Source of the DNA: Anaeramoeba flamelloides
Lineage: Eukaryota > Metamonada > Anaeramoebidae
Direction: 5' to 3'
Length of the DNA stretch: 64,000 nt
NCBI GenBank assembly: GCA_027625915.1
Contig: JANTQA010000029.1
Span: 8,432,001-8,496,000, forward strand
The number at the start of each line of letters is the position of its first letter. Within the stretch, counting starts at the first letter, position 1. The position numbers were made by a program, and so were the translations under genes. This document shows positions 1 to 10,252 of the stretch, piece after piece. A model generated the notes under the pieces. The model saw nothing but the letters and a program-made list of their open reading frames with translations, was not told the DNA's origin and did no database searches.

Positions 1-220
1 AAATGAAAATTGCGGTTTTTCTCAACAAAATAACTAAGAATTTTTGTTTTTCTCAATTTTTAAGAAAACCTATTCATTTTTTGAGTTTTATTTCAGGTGG
101 ATATCAACTATTCTTTGATGTTTATTATTCTACTTATTTCTTATTTAATCTTCAAAGGTCATGAAAAAAAAGATTTGATATTTGAAAAAAATGTTGGGTC
201 ACTTTGATAGAAAATATAAA
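1..220 (-). repeat. MITE family A, copy A1 (cut by window edge)
   Basis: This is the terminal part of the 500-700 bp element seen complete at 22732, 26810 and 35620, here in reverse orientation. It ends at about 220 with the family terminus (a TTTGA-centred motif followed by ATAAAC). The start lies outside the window. Confidence 0.7.
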
Positions 221-225
221 CGAGA

Positions 226-767
226 TTTCAAAAATTTTGACTCACTTTATAATGTTAATGGAAGTTGTTTTGAGAGTTTATCCCGTATTCTTATCAAAAA
301 AATATTTTAAAATTTTTGGATCAAACTCAAATTTTTCTTTTTCAAATTTTTGTTTATCTTTTATTCTTCTTTTTGTGTTTTTTTTTCTTTTTATTTTTTT
401 TGAAAAATTTTTCTTTTTCTTTTTTTTTCGATTTCTTTTTTTTTTTTTGCAAAAGATCATGTGGAAAAAAAAAAAGATCTTTGAAAAGACCAATAATCAC
501 TAGCAAAATTGAGACCATGTAGTGTCTTTTAAAATGAATTTAATTATTAGTAAAAAATCTTGATGTTCAACTTTTTTTCAGTGAAAGTTCAGTAATAAAA
601 ACTCGGTAATGCTCATTATAAAAATTGTGACGCACTTTTTTTTAGTTTTTGGCTTTTATTTTTTTTTAATTTTTAAATTATCAGGTTTTTCTATATTTTG
701 AATGTTTTAAAAGTTTATTGCAAATAAGTTTTAATTATTTATTGTTCTTGAATACTAAAGGATATAT

Positions 768-810
<43 letters not shown>

Positions 811-842
811 ATTATTTCAGGTGAGTCACAATTTTTGCAATG
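226..842 (+). repeat. MITE family I, copy I1
   Basis: This stretch is similar along its whole length to 32836-33478. Near its left end it reads CAAAAATTTTGACTCAC, and near its right end the inverted form GTGAGTCACAATTTTTG, so it has short terminal inverted repeats. It contains long T tracts and a (TA)n run at about 778-803. The Phe-rich reading frames inside it are products of the T tracts, not genes. Confidence 0.7.
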
Positions 843-1002
843 GTGTTTATATTGATTTAGATTTACTTCACACTGATATCAACTATTCTTTGGTGTATAT
901 CGATCTACTTGTTTCTTATTTGTTCTTAAAAGGTTAATTATAAAAAATAATTAATATTTGGAAAAAGTTTTGGTAACCTTTGACAGAAACAAAGTATATA
1001 TC
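843..1002 (-). repeat. MITE family A, truncated copy A2
   Basis: Only the last roughly 130-160 bp of family A is present, in the same orientation as A1. It ends with the family terminus (CCTTTGACAGAAACAAAG). It lies directly between family I and family B copies. Confidence 0.65.
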
Positions 1003-1004
1003 AC

Positions 1005-1547
1005 TAAACCAAATTCCAAAAATTTGGGCACAGTTTAAACAGTTGAAAGAATAACAATACTAGACATTAAATTCAATTTGGAAAGAATTTTGATTTTACA
1101 AAAATATGAAATTCATTTTTTGTCTTTTTTGTTTTGTTTTCATTTCCTTTTTTCCATTTACGTAATCTGTTTCATTAGATCGGTGGAAATTTTTTTCAGA
1201 TGGTTGATAAAAGGTTAGCATTGAGTTTGTTGAATTGAAAAATCAAATAAAATTGGTAGATGGTATCTTATCATTTTGATCGATCAATAATTGTTGGTGA
1301 AATTTCAACAAATTTATCAATTCAAATTTTTTTATTCTGCTCGTTTCATCATTTTGAACACACATAATTTTTATTTTATTATTTTATATTTTTTTCTTTT
1401 ATTTGGATGAAAACGATTACTTATAAAAATATTAATACTTGGTTACTTAAATGTGGTTTTATATTGGGTTTGGAAAAATATAATAAATTGAGTTTTTTTT
1501 TTGCCTATTTTTGATTTTGGGTGTGCAAATTTTTGGAATCGAGTTTA
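1005..1547 (-). repeat. MITE family B, copy B1 (diverged subfamily)
   Basis: A 543-bp element that begins TAAACCAAATTCCAAAAA and ends with the inverted counterpart ending GTTTA. It shares the internal core TTTGATCGATCAATAATT with copies at 8201, 12373 and 62502. It is closest to the 8201 copy. Confidence 0.75.
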
Positions 1548-1581
1548 GTTAGGTATTATTAATTTTTATTTAAGATTACAG

Positions 1582-1660
1582 CTTAACAATTTATCCAACA
1601 CGGCCCAAATAACAAAAATTGTGGAAGCTTACAAGACCCTTGCGAACTTTCAGCTTGGCA
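1582..1660 (+). CDS. Candidate orphan internal exon, + strand
   Basis: This GC-richer 79-nt block stands out from the surrounding AT-rich DNA. It is preceded by an acceptor-like TTACAG and followed by a donor-like GTATGC. Between them one frame is open for 26 codons and includes the residues TKIVEAYKTLANFQLG, which look like ordinary protein. The frame closes soon after the putative donor, as an intron would require. No flanking exons could be joined with confidence, and a gene entering from the left of the window is possible. Not recognised. Confidence 0.35.
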
Positions 1661-2397
1661 GTATGCAAGATTTCAGTTTCAAGTATTCTTTCATATTTTT
1701 TCAAATTTCAAATACTTGATACAAACTTTTAACAGCCAAAAAGAGTATAAAAAAAAAAATCATTTACCAAAAGATAACATTTGGAAATTGTTTGAAAGTA
1801 ATTCAAATTAAAAATATATGTTTAATTTCAAAAACCTGAAACTATTTTTATGAAAATTTAAAGGCCAAAAAGGTGTTTAAATTGAAAGTTTTTCTGGTTT
1901 CTTGTTAAAAATATTTAAATTGAAAAGTTATTGAATTTTGATCTTTTAATTACATTCAAAATTTTGAATAATTTCAAAAAATCGTAGTGTTGTGAATTAA
2001 AAAATGAATAATTTTTTTGCTATTCTTGTCGTGAATAATTTGAATTTTTAAGTTAAAACAAAACAAACTTTGGTGATATTCCTGTAAAATTATAACACAG
2101 CAATTACAATTTCTTTTTGTTACTATTTCCAATTATGTTAATATTTAGAAAACAATTGTTGTATTTTGGCCTGTGTGAATTTTCTGTTTGTTAATAAAAA
2201 TTAATCATTTGTTGAACTCTCAAAAAGAAAAGCATGTAAAAAATGCAGTTCGGTTTTCATAAGTGCTGTAGATATTGAGAAATTGAAAATTCTATAAAAA
2301 CTAAATTCAGTTTGATAAGAATAAATTCGGTTTTTGAGGTTTTATGCTTTTCTCTGAAACTTTAGAAAATGACAGTACTCAAATTACTCTCTGGAAC
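1661..2397. other. AT-rich stretch, no gene seen
   Basis: Homopolymer-rich DNA. A possible short exon follows an AATGCAG acceptor at about 2248 (frame open for about 15 codons), but nothing supports it beyond that. No repeat family member was recognised here. Confidence 0.5.
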
Positions 2398-2597
2398 TAC
2401 AGTCAATTTCACTTTTAAGACACAAACTTTCAACGAAATTTAAGGCACAAAAAATTCTCAAATTAAGGCACAAAATTTGTAATTATTTTTTTTACAATTT
2501 ATTTTACTAGAATTTGAATTTTGTACCTTAATTTGAGATTTTTTTTGTACCTTAAATTTCGTTGAAAGTTTGTGCCTTAAAAGTGAAACTGACTGTA
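2398..2597. repeat. Foldback MITE family C, copy C1
   Basis: A 200-bp near-perfect palindrome starting TACAGTCAATTTCAC and ending GTGAAACTGACTGTA. The two arms are about 85 bp and the spacer is about 30 bp. TA at both edges fits a Tc1/mariner-type target. Close copies lie at 52243 and 54190, decayed ones at 41725 and 63628. Confidence 0.85.
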
Positions 2598-2881
2598 TTG
2601 AAAATCCATTATTGTTTTTTTTTTTTTTTTTGGATTTTTTTTTTTTTACCAGAATAGCACTTAATCACAACTCGAAGAAACAATAAAAACAGCACTATTA
2701 GTCAAACAAAAAAAAAATCCAAACACGAATTTGTCTCTTCCTTCTCGGACTTGCAGATCAAATTAACTGTTTTCAAATTAGAATCTAACAGTATTCGAAA
2801 AACGAGGAAGAAAAAAAAACTAATTTGTTCAATTCAGAAAAAGAAGGAAAAGCATGTTGCTTGTTGACAAAAGAAAAAACC

Positions 2882-3727
2882 TCACAAAAAGGAATTTAAG
2901 TTATTTCGGAATTTTATAAAAAAAAAATAATTAAAAAACCAATAAAATAAATATTTTACCATTGTAAACATGCTTGATGATCGAGGAATAAATTGTTCTT
3001 TTCCCATGTTTGTTTGAAAAATCTTCTGACCTTGTTGTTGGTTTTGATTTTGATTTTGGGTTTGATTTTGGGTTTGGGTTTGTGATTGTGAGAGTGATAG
3101 TGATTGTGATTGGTTTTGGTTTTGTCGTTGTACTTGGTTTTTTGTGTTCTTACCCAACAAAAAAGAATTATTTTTCATGAGCAATTGGTTTTTATTTGAA
3201 AAATTGCTTGGATATGGAAGATCAAAAGAAAATAGACTCTGTCTATTTAAAGGCGTTGGCTGTATTGGTTTTGGCTTTCTATACAGATCAAAGTCGATGC
3301 CTCTTGTTAAAGATTCAGAAGAAGCAGATGTTCGCATCATTCTTCGTTTTGGTTGTTCTAATCTTTTCTTGTTTGTGAATGGGGAATAAAAATTATTTTG
3401 TTGGAAATTTTTGTTCTGTTGGGTATTCGAGGCAAAATTAAAACCAAAACTGTTGTTGTTTTTGTTGTCATAATTATTGAGGTTATTGTTGTTATTTAAA
3501 GAAAATTGATTTTGGTTCTGGTTTTTGCCATTGTTTTTTTTTTGTGTGTCTTTTCGGGATCGCTTCGCTGTTTCATTTAAAGTATTTTTTTTGTTATCAA
3601 GTTTTTGTTCTTGTATTACTTTCACTTGCTGATTTTGGTTGACAAACAATTTGTCTTGTCCTGTCATTAAAAGGAGTTTTGAAGAATTAAGCCCTAAAGG
3701 TTGCTTGTTCGGCTTGGGGTTGGTCAT
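2882..3727 (-). CDS. Gln/Asn-rich low-complexity protein
   Basis: An open frame of 281 residues starts MTNPKPNK. It has alternating Q/N, S/Q and T/Q tracts (about residues 205-235), poly-Asn (about 75-95) and a basic Ser-rich patch (RRMMRTSASSESL, about 128-140). No domain is recognised. Codons are richer in G+C than flanking DNA down to about 2960. There GTAAAA forms a donor right after the residues SSSMFTM, and the remaining residues are hydrophobic, AT-coded and look intronic. The true C-terminus may therefore lie in a further exon near 2690-2760 (GC-richer, with acceptor-like CTGCAAG). The start is the first ATG after an AT-rich leader. Homopolymeric Q/N tracts are common in AT-rich amoeboid protists. 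The function is unknown. Confidence 0.6.
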   Translation of the reverse strand: MTNPKPNKQPLGLNSSKLLLMTGQDKLFVNQNQQVKVIQEQKLDNKKNTLNETAKRSRKDTQKKNNGKNQNQNQFSLNNNNNLNNYDNKNNNSFGFNFASNTQQNKNFQQNNFYSPFTNKKRLEQPKRRMMRTSASSESLTRGIDFDLYRKPKPIQPTPLNRQSLFSFDLPYPSNFSNKNQLLMKNNSFLLGKNTKNQVQRQNQNQSQSLSLSQSQTQTQNQTQNQNQNQQQGQKIFQTNMGKEQFIPRSSSMFTMVKYLFYWFFNYFFFIKFRNNLNSFL

Positions 3728-4317
3728 TTATTATTTTTGGTTGTAAAAAAAAATATTAAAGAGAAAGGATTATCGAGAAAAAATGATTAAATCATAATTT
3801 TTTTAGATAAAAGACTTTCTCGTCAATCATTGAAGTGAGAAAGAGAATAACCAAGAACCTAACTTACATTTATTACGATAAATAGTTTTTTGAAAAATTG
3901 TTCCATTTTGCTGCAAGGATTTCGCATTGATAAGAAAATCAACAAAATTCAAACCAACTCAAAAAAGAAATCCACCCGATTAAAACCATCAAAAAATTGG
4001 ATTATAAAAGAGGGAAAATTCACTTTTATTCATAAAAAATACAAATTTCGCTAATTTGGAAAAGTTTTTGATTTTTGACAAATCTTTTCCAAACATTTTT
4101 GAGATTGGTTGAGAGTGTGATTAAAAAACAAACAGATGAGAAAAGTTCACTCAAGGTTACTACAAATTCAAAAATTCTCACTTTTTATGATTTTTTTTAA
4201 AAAGGATTTAAGGTTACGATCTCTGAAATGGGAAAATTGTTTCTCTTGTATCGGGTATGAGTTTATGTTCTTTTAATTCTTAGCTAATCTATCTTCAACT
4301 TTCTATGAATTTTAATA

Positions 4318-4480
4318 AATGTCTTTGAATTTTGAATGGGAAAAATTTTCACTTCATTTTCAATTTCCTTTTTCATACAAAGCCACAAATTACAACCTAC
4401 TTCTTTGGAGAACTCAATTGATAAAAAAAAATCAGTAAAAGGAACTGAATATTGTTTCTCTCATTATAATTCAAATACCA
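4318..4480. repeat. Small palindromic MITE family J, copy J1 (decayed)
   Basis: The left part contains ATTTTCACTTCATTTTCAAT and the right end ATTCAAATACCA, in inverted relation. It matches J4 at 55542-55718. The left terminus is worn. Confidence 0.55.
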
Positions 4481-4559
4481 ACGGTTGTTCAAAAAGGCCA
4501 TTATAGTCCATATTTTTTTTTTCCGAAATCCGACTTTGAAGATTGTTAGAGGTAATCAA

Positions 4560-5102
4560 TAAAACCCAAATTCAAAATTTTTAACACACCAAAATTCGAT
4601 TTGTGAAAAAAAAACACTTATTTAATCAATTCAAGTAGAAATGTCAAATTAAAACCATACACTAATTGAAATTTTAAGACTTGTTAATAAATTAAAATAC
4701 TCGCAAAAACAAAAAATAAATAATTATTAAAAGAAATAAATTATCGGTGTGTTAAAAATTTTGGAGAGAGCAAAACCTAAAAAATACTTTACAAAATTTG
4801 TTTAAATTCTATTAGGAATATTGATCACTCAATTGGTTAGATACTACCTATTAATTTTATTTGAGTTCTTCTATTTGGAACAACTCAACTTTAACATACT
4901 ATCAATTGTTGAAAAAATTTTTTCGATTGAACGAAACAAGTTGTGTTATTCAAAAATGAAATGAAGACAAAAAACTAAAGGATGGAAAAATGATTTTTCT
5001 TATTTTACAAAAAGCAAAATTATTTCCAATTTGCAGAAAATTGTAGTATTATTATTGTTTGGGCTGTTTTAACTCTGTGAAAAATTCTGGAATTTTAGTT
5101 TA
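4560..5102 (+). repeat. MITE family B, copy B2
   Basis: A 543-bp element that starts with AAACCCAAATTCAAAATT and ends GGAATTTTAGTTTA, the inverted terminus. Its internal order is the same as B5 at 21566-22109. The GATCGATC core is mutated here (GATCACTC). Confidence 0.8.
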
Positions 5103-5180
5103 CAAATCCAAAAAAATACATAAAAAAACTATAAAAAATATTTTTTTTTTTTATTTTTTTTTTTTTATTCTAATTTAAGT

Positions 5181-5400
5181 AAGGAGTTTAGAATTCCTCT
5201 TGTTTGTTGTTAGGTTTTTTTTAATTTGAGAAATAAAAAGAAAAATATGAAATTTTCGGTTTATTTCTCAAATTAAAAAAAAAACGCTGTTAGCTTTTCC
5301 AGAATTCAAAAGAATTGAGTAAAATCTTTGATTTTTCTCAATTCTTTTAAATTCTGGAAAAGCTAGGCACTCTACAGCACTCCTCAAATTCCTAAACTTG
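5181..5400. repeat. Two tandem hairpins inside an outer inverted repeat
   Basis: The first hairpin has arms AATTTGAGAAATAAA and its complement (about 5218-5278). The second has arms TAGCTTTTCCAGAATTC and its complement (about 5290-5365). Weaker outer arms (AGTTTAGAATTCC against AATTCCTAAACT) enclose both. It is probably another foldback element, but no second copy was seen. Confidence 0.6.
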
Positions 5401-6721
5401 AATTTTGAAATTGTATAAACGATTCAAACATAATTTTGTTATCTACTAGAGCTAATAAAGATATTGAATCTTGTTTTATAATAATATTAAAAATATTATT
5501 ATTATTTCAAATATGTGAAAAATTATTTTTTTCTAATTCAGATATCCAGATGTGAAGATTATTTTAATAGGCTCGGTAGTTCCAGAGAAAATGATTATAA
5601 TCTCCAATGATATCTAAATCTTTATTGATTTTACACAATTCAATTTTTATTATTATTATTATTATTTAATACAATTGCTAAGTTCTCTTTGACTAAAAAT
5701 TATTATATGTATTGAAAAGAATTTTGAAAAAAAAATCAATCTTTTTTGTTTTCTAAAGTTCTACAATTGATAAATTGTATTTCGATAATGGTAGAAAACT
5801 CCAAAGCTAGTTACATTGAAAAAAAAAATGCACTATTAGAAATTAATATAATAAAATTTTTTTTTAATTTAAATTTAGAGTTAGATCTAATTAGAAAATT
5901 TTTTAATATTACAATAATAATTTTTTGATTATATCTTTAATTTTCAATTTCTAAAATAATTTTTTTCAAAAACAAAAAACAGAATTCTCTGTTAGATAGA
6001 GGAAGATCTTGAATCGTTTTATTTAAAAGTATGTTTTACTAATTTAAACAAATACTTTAAATTATCCCATTTCCCAATTATACATGAATTTTCAATTTAT
6101 TTTTCTAAGGACAGTTCTAATAAAAAATATATGATTTCGTCATCACTTAAAATAAAATTTTATTAAACTTCAGGATCAAATTTAAGGATTATTCGGTTTA
6201 TTCAATTGAATTAAAAATCGTAAAGGTTGTAATCAAAGTATACAAGCTTTAATAAAATATAATTAAACTGTCTTTTTTACAAGAGAAATTATTGAAACCC
6301 AGAAACTGTAATTTGACAATACCAATAACTTTATAAAAATATGAACTAACTATAAATTTCCGAGAAATTAGCCTAATAACAAAATATCACTAATAAATAT
6401 CCAATTTGAAGAAAACATAACCTTTAAATTTGGGTTTTAAAGTCTAAATTCGATGTAAAGTAACTTTATGTTCAATTCCCTCATTTTTTTTCGACCCACA
6501 ATTAAAACGTTAAAAAACTCTTGCAAAAACTGAATTTGAAAAAAGGTTCCATATTTTTGAACTTTTTCACTTATTACAATAAAACATAAGAACAAACCTA
6601 AAAATAAAATTACTTTTATCGTTAATTCGAAAAAAAAACCATCCATTTTTTCAACCTTATTCCCTTTTTCCAGAAAAAAAAAAATCTCAATATTTTCCAA
6701 AACTTTTTACTTTCTTTTCAA

Positions 6722-7912
6722 ATGCTTCACGAAATAATAAGAAAAATTATTTTAATCTTGTTAATATACCTCTCATGGACACTTTATGGTTTTAATATGG
6801 AAAAAATACTTTATAAGGAATGGGTTGGAGGAAAGTTTGTGTTTCCTTTTACGATCCTGATTACAAATGCTTTCGTTGCAAGTTGTGTTGTTTTTGTTCT
6901 CAGGAACATTTTTCAATTTTTTAAACCAAAACAAAGCCAACTCAAAAACAGAAAGGAAAAAGAAAACGGAAAGAAAAAAGGAAAAGAAAAAGGAAAGGGG
7001 AAAGGAAAGGAAGACAAAGAACAAACAGAGACAAAAAATAAAAAAGTTCAACAAAAGGATCTTCCAAATAGCCAAAATAAAAAAGAAAATCAAAATGAAA
7101 GCACAAATGAAAAACAAAAAAAGCAAAACGAAACAAAAGTGGTGTCTTATTATTCAGAAATTCCTATCAAAGCATTTATCTTTGTCTCACTAATTCAAAC
7201 AATTTCTTATAGCACAAGTATTAGCTCACACAAATATACAAATTATCCAACCAAAATCTTGGTCAAGTCGTGCAAGCCAATTTCAATTTTAGTCTTGGGC
7301 TCGTTGGTTTATAAAAGAAAATATCCAGTGCTAAGGTACCTGTCGATGATAGGGATGTGCTTAGGCATTGCGCTTTTTAGTTACCAACAGAAGGGATCGC
7401 ATTCTGATGAGCACAATCTCCTTTATTCGCTTTCGTTGTTATCGGTTGCCCTTTTTAGCGATGGGATCTATGCACAGCACATCGACAACTTACATCGAAA
7501 GTATCCATCTTCTTCGAGAATAAGATCGATGATCGTCATTAACTTTTTGTTAGTCTTCTGTCTCATGCCTTTGTGGCTTATCAACGCCTATGAGAGAAAC
7601 AATCTTCTCAGCTTTTTTAAAAATAACCCGCAATTAATTTATTTATTATTGGGATCCGGTGTTTTGTCTGGGATTGGCCAGCTTGTTATCTATTATAGCT
7701 TGCAGTATTTTGATTCCGTAATAATGTCGGTAATAACTACCTCAAGGAAGTTTATTACCATTTTATTCTCAATTGTTTATTTTAAACACACAATCTCGCG
7801 ACAACAGTGGGCGTCAATAGTGTTGGTGTTTGCTTCGCTTTTAATAGACTCCTTTTCAAAAGCCCATGTTTTTGAAAAGCTTTTCAAAAAGCAACCAAAA
7901 AAAGAGAAATAA
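6722..7912 (+). CDS. SLC35B1: SLC35B1-like ER nucleotide/nucleotide-sugar transporter (UAA family)
   Basis: A single-exon gene of 396 residues. The UAA-family core is clear: KSCKPI at 182-187 followed by a KRKYP loop, and late in the protein GIGQLVIYYSLQYF, then TTSRKFITILFS and a terminal helix. Hydrophobic segments number about ten. Family members move UDP-sugars or exchange ATP/ADP across the ER membrane (SLC35B1 is also called AXER). The extreme C-terminus KKEK is a KKxx dilysine retrieval signal, agreeing with ER location. Relatives are usually about 320 residues; here residues 69-139 form a Lys/Glu/Asn/Gln-rich insertion between the second and third helices, coded by purine-rich DNA (about 6925-7135). 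The start is the first in-frame ATG and leads straight into a membrane helix. Substrate cannot be read from sequence. Confidence 0.92.
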   Translation: MLHEIIRKIILILLIYLSWTLYGFNMEKILYKEWVGGKFVFPFTILITNAFVASCVVFVLRNIFQFFKPKQSQLKNRKEKENGKKKGKEKGKGKGKEDKEQTETKNKKVQQKDLPNSQNKKENQNESTNEKQKKQNETKVVSYYSEIPIKAFIFVSLIQTISYSTSISSHKYTNYPTKILVKSCKPISILVLGSLVYKRKYPVLRYLSMIGMCLGIALFSYQQKGSHSDEHNLLYSLSLLSVALFSDGIYAQHIDNLHRKYPSSSRIRSMIVINFLLVFCLMPLWLINAYERNNLLSFFKNNPQLIYLLLGSGVLSGIGQLVIYYSLQYFDSVIMSVITTSRKFITILFSIVYFKHTISRQQWASIVLVFASLLIDSFSKAHVFEKLFKKQPKKEK

Positions 7913-9702
7913 TTAGTGGCCTTGCTTTTTTCGTATAAATTACACAAGCAATTTATCTATTTATTCCGTTATTAAAATAAAATAAAATAATCACATAAAT
8001 GGAACAATTTAATTTTAAGTTAATAAAAATAGGATTTTCGAGGAATGTTGTTTTTTTATTTATATATGCACATTTGGTTTTAATTCAATTTTTGAGAAGA
8101 AAGAAACTAAATCCCAATAGATGAGAAATAGTTTTAATAATACAAAGAATAACAATACCATAATATCATTTAGTTTAGAAATAGTTTTGATTTTACAAAC
8201 CAAACTAAATTCCAAAAATTTGGAAACAGTTTAAATAGTTGAAAGAAGAACAATACTACACTTTAAATGAAATTTCTAAATAGTTTTGATTTTAACATAT
8301 ATTTTCTTTTTTTGTCTTTTTTGTTTTGTTTTCATTTCCTTTTTTGCAAGTTACGTAATATGTTTCGTTAGATCTGTGGAAATTTTTTCAGATCGTTGAT
8401 AGAAGGTTCGTGTTGAGTTTTTTTAAATAGAAAAATCATATATACAATTAGTCGATTATATCTTATCATTTGATCGATCAATAATTAATAGTGAAATTTC
8501 AACAAATTTACCAATATATTTTTTGTTCTGCTCGTTTAATCATTTTGGACATACCAATTTTTTTTTTTTGTTTTATATTTTTTTCTTTTATTTATATGAA
8601 AATTATTACTTATAAAAACATTAATACTGGGTAACTTAAATGGGGTTTACAATTAGGTTTGGAAAAATCTAATCAATTGTGATTTTTTTTTTTGGCTATT
8701 TTTTATTGTGGGTGTGTCCAAATTTTTGGAAGGTGATTTATTACAACATACCAATTAATAAAAGAGAAACCTATATAATTAATTAATTAATTAATCCTGA
8801 AAAATCAATAAAAGTATTTATTTCTTGATCTTTTCTGTAAAATTTGATACAATTCCTTCCTCTTTATTTAATTTTATTATTGATTTTCTTGGTGGAAATA
8901 TTTTTGTTTGAAAAACTTTTGAAAAAGAATTATTTGATATTCCACAGGAATTTTTCTAAATGGGTTTTAATTCTTATTTTAATGTAATTTCATCAAATTT
9001 AGATTTGATAAAAGAAAATTGGCTATATTTTTTAAATTCTTTTTCAAAAATGTATATTTTTTCGACAAATTTGTTTGATTTTATAATAATTTATTTTCCA
9101 TTAAATTGAGAACAAAAAATAATTCATAATCTGATTAAAATTAATTCCCAAATTTTTCTTTTATTTTGGACTAAACCTTTTGTAACTGTTATTTGATTCC
9201 GAAAATTCAACCCTTTATTTGGGTTTTTCAAATAGTATTCATTTATTTTGGTTTTGCTTGATTATAAATATAATTATTTATTGTGTACTTGGAAACCCCA
9301 TAAAATAATCATGAGTGTTGCTGATTTAGAATTTTTAACCATATTTTCTTCTTATTTGTTTTGAGATTTTTTGTGTTTTTTTTAGTTTCAATACTACACT
9401 CCTTTCCCCGGATATAAAACTTGTATTTCAAAATTAAATTAGTTTTTTTTTTCTTCTTGTTGCAAATACAACACCCAATTCAATATTTCAAAGTATACCA
9501 ACGTTTTAATCGATTTTAAACAAAAATTAACCCTTAACATTTATATAAATTTTAAATTAAGCATTCAAGTTTTTAAGAATTTATTTTTTGAAATTTTTTG
9601 TATTTTATAATTGTCAAAAAATTCAAAAATTAACCCGATATGATGTTCAAAGAAAAGTGTTAAATTTGATCCTTCATTTTGAAATTTTTTTTTTAATAAT
9701 AG
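7913..9702. other. Intergenic region after the transporter gene
   Basis: AT-rich DNA with MITE B3 at 8201-8740. A decayed duplicate of the B3 left end seems to precede it (about 8150-8195). From 8741 to 9702 nothing recognisable. Confidence 0.55.
8201..8740 (-). repeat. MITE family B, copy B3 (diverged subfamily)
   Basis: About 540 bp, running from AAACTAAATTCCAAAAATTT to CCAAATTTTTGGAAG. It contains the conserved core ATTTGATCGATCAATAATT and is most similar to B1. Confidence 0.75.
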
Positions 9703-9846
9703 AACTTTAAGAAACCAGTGTTATGTTACAATTGTTTCTTGCCGAGTTTCTTTGATCAACCTAGGTATAAGCCTTCTAGAAAAATGAAACATAGCTTTTA
9801 TTGTGCCTCAAGGATTTACAAAACCGTTTTGTTGTTTTTCAATTAG
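9703..9846 (+). CDS. Candidate orphan terminal exon with a Cys-x2-Cys motif
   Basis: After a T tract and an acceptor-like AATAATAG, a 47-codon frame runs to TAG. It has protein-like composition and locally raised GC. It includes LCYNCFLPSFF and, 23 residues later, a further Cys in HSFYC, reminiscent of a metal-binding loop. An internal GTATAA could alternatively end the exon at 9764. No upstream exon was found, and the signal-peptide gene at 10253 begins shortly after on the same strand. Not recognised; it could be a pseudogene remnant. Confidence 0.3.
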   Translation, partial: NFKKPVLCYNCFLPSFFDQPRYKPSRKMKHSFYCASRIYKTVLLFFN

Positions 9847-10252
9847 CCAAAACCTATGTATCTTTTTATTTTCTCTCTTTGGAAAGTGAACATTTCAAGA
9901 AGGTGAAAATTTCTGGAAGGATGGAAAACAAACATATTTAAAATTGATGAAAAATAAAAAATCCAATCTGGTTTTATTTTTACCCTTTCTTTTCAAGTAT
10001 CCTCTCTTTGAAAAATATCACACACATACATTGTAAGGAAAATTTCACCTATGATTATTAAAAGAGTTTTTTCCATGTTTTATATTTCAAGTATAAAATT
10101 TGTTTATTTATAACAAGTGGAAAGTTAACAACTAATTCTTTTTAATGAATTTATTTCAGAATTTCTCCCTGGCTAGTGAAAATAAGAAATTTTATTTCCC
10201 ATATACAAATTCATTTTTTTGAATTTGTATTTTACTTTTCATCTTACTAAAA

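Larger units (their letters stand above)
3728..6721. other. Divergent intergenic region (3.0 kb)
   Basis: This lies between the minus-strand Gln/Asn-rich gene and the plus-strand transporter, so promoters for both are expected at its ends; no motif could be assigned. It contains MITEs J1 (4318-4480) and B2 (4560-5102) and tandem hairpins at 5181-5400. From 5400 to 6721 only AT-rich DNA is seen. Confidence 0.6.

Noticed and set aside
204-522. Phe-rich plus-strand and Lys-rich minus-strand reading frames
   Set aside because: They lie within MITE I1 and are produced by T/A homopolymers; the second copy of the repeat does not keep the frame.
6773-7193. Alternative frames inside the transporter gene
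   Set aside because: Low-complexity shadows of the purine-rich insertion; the family signature is in the 6722 frame only.
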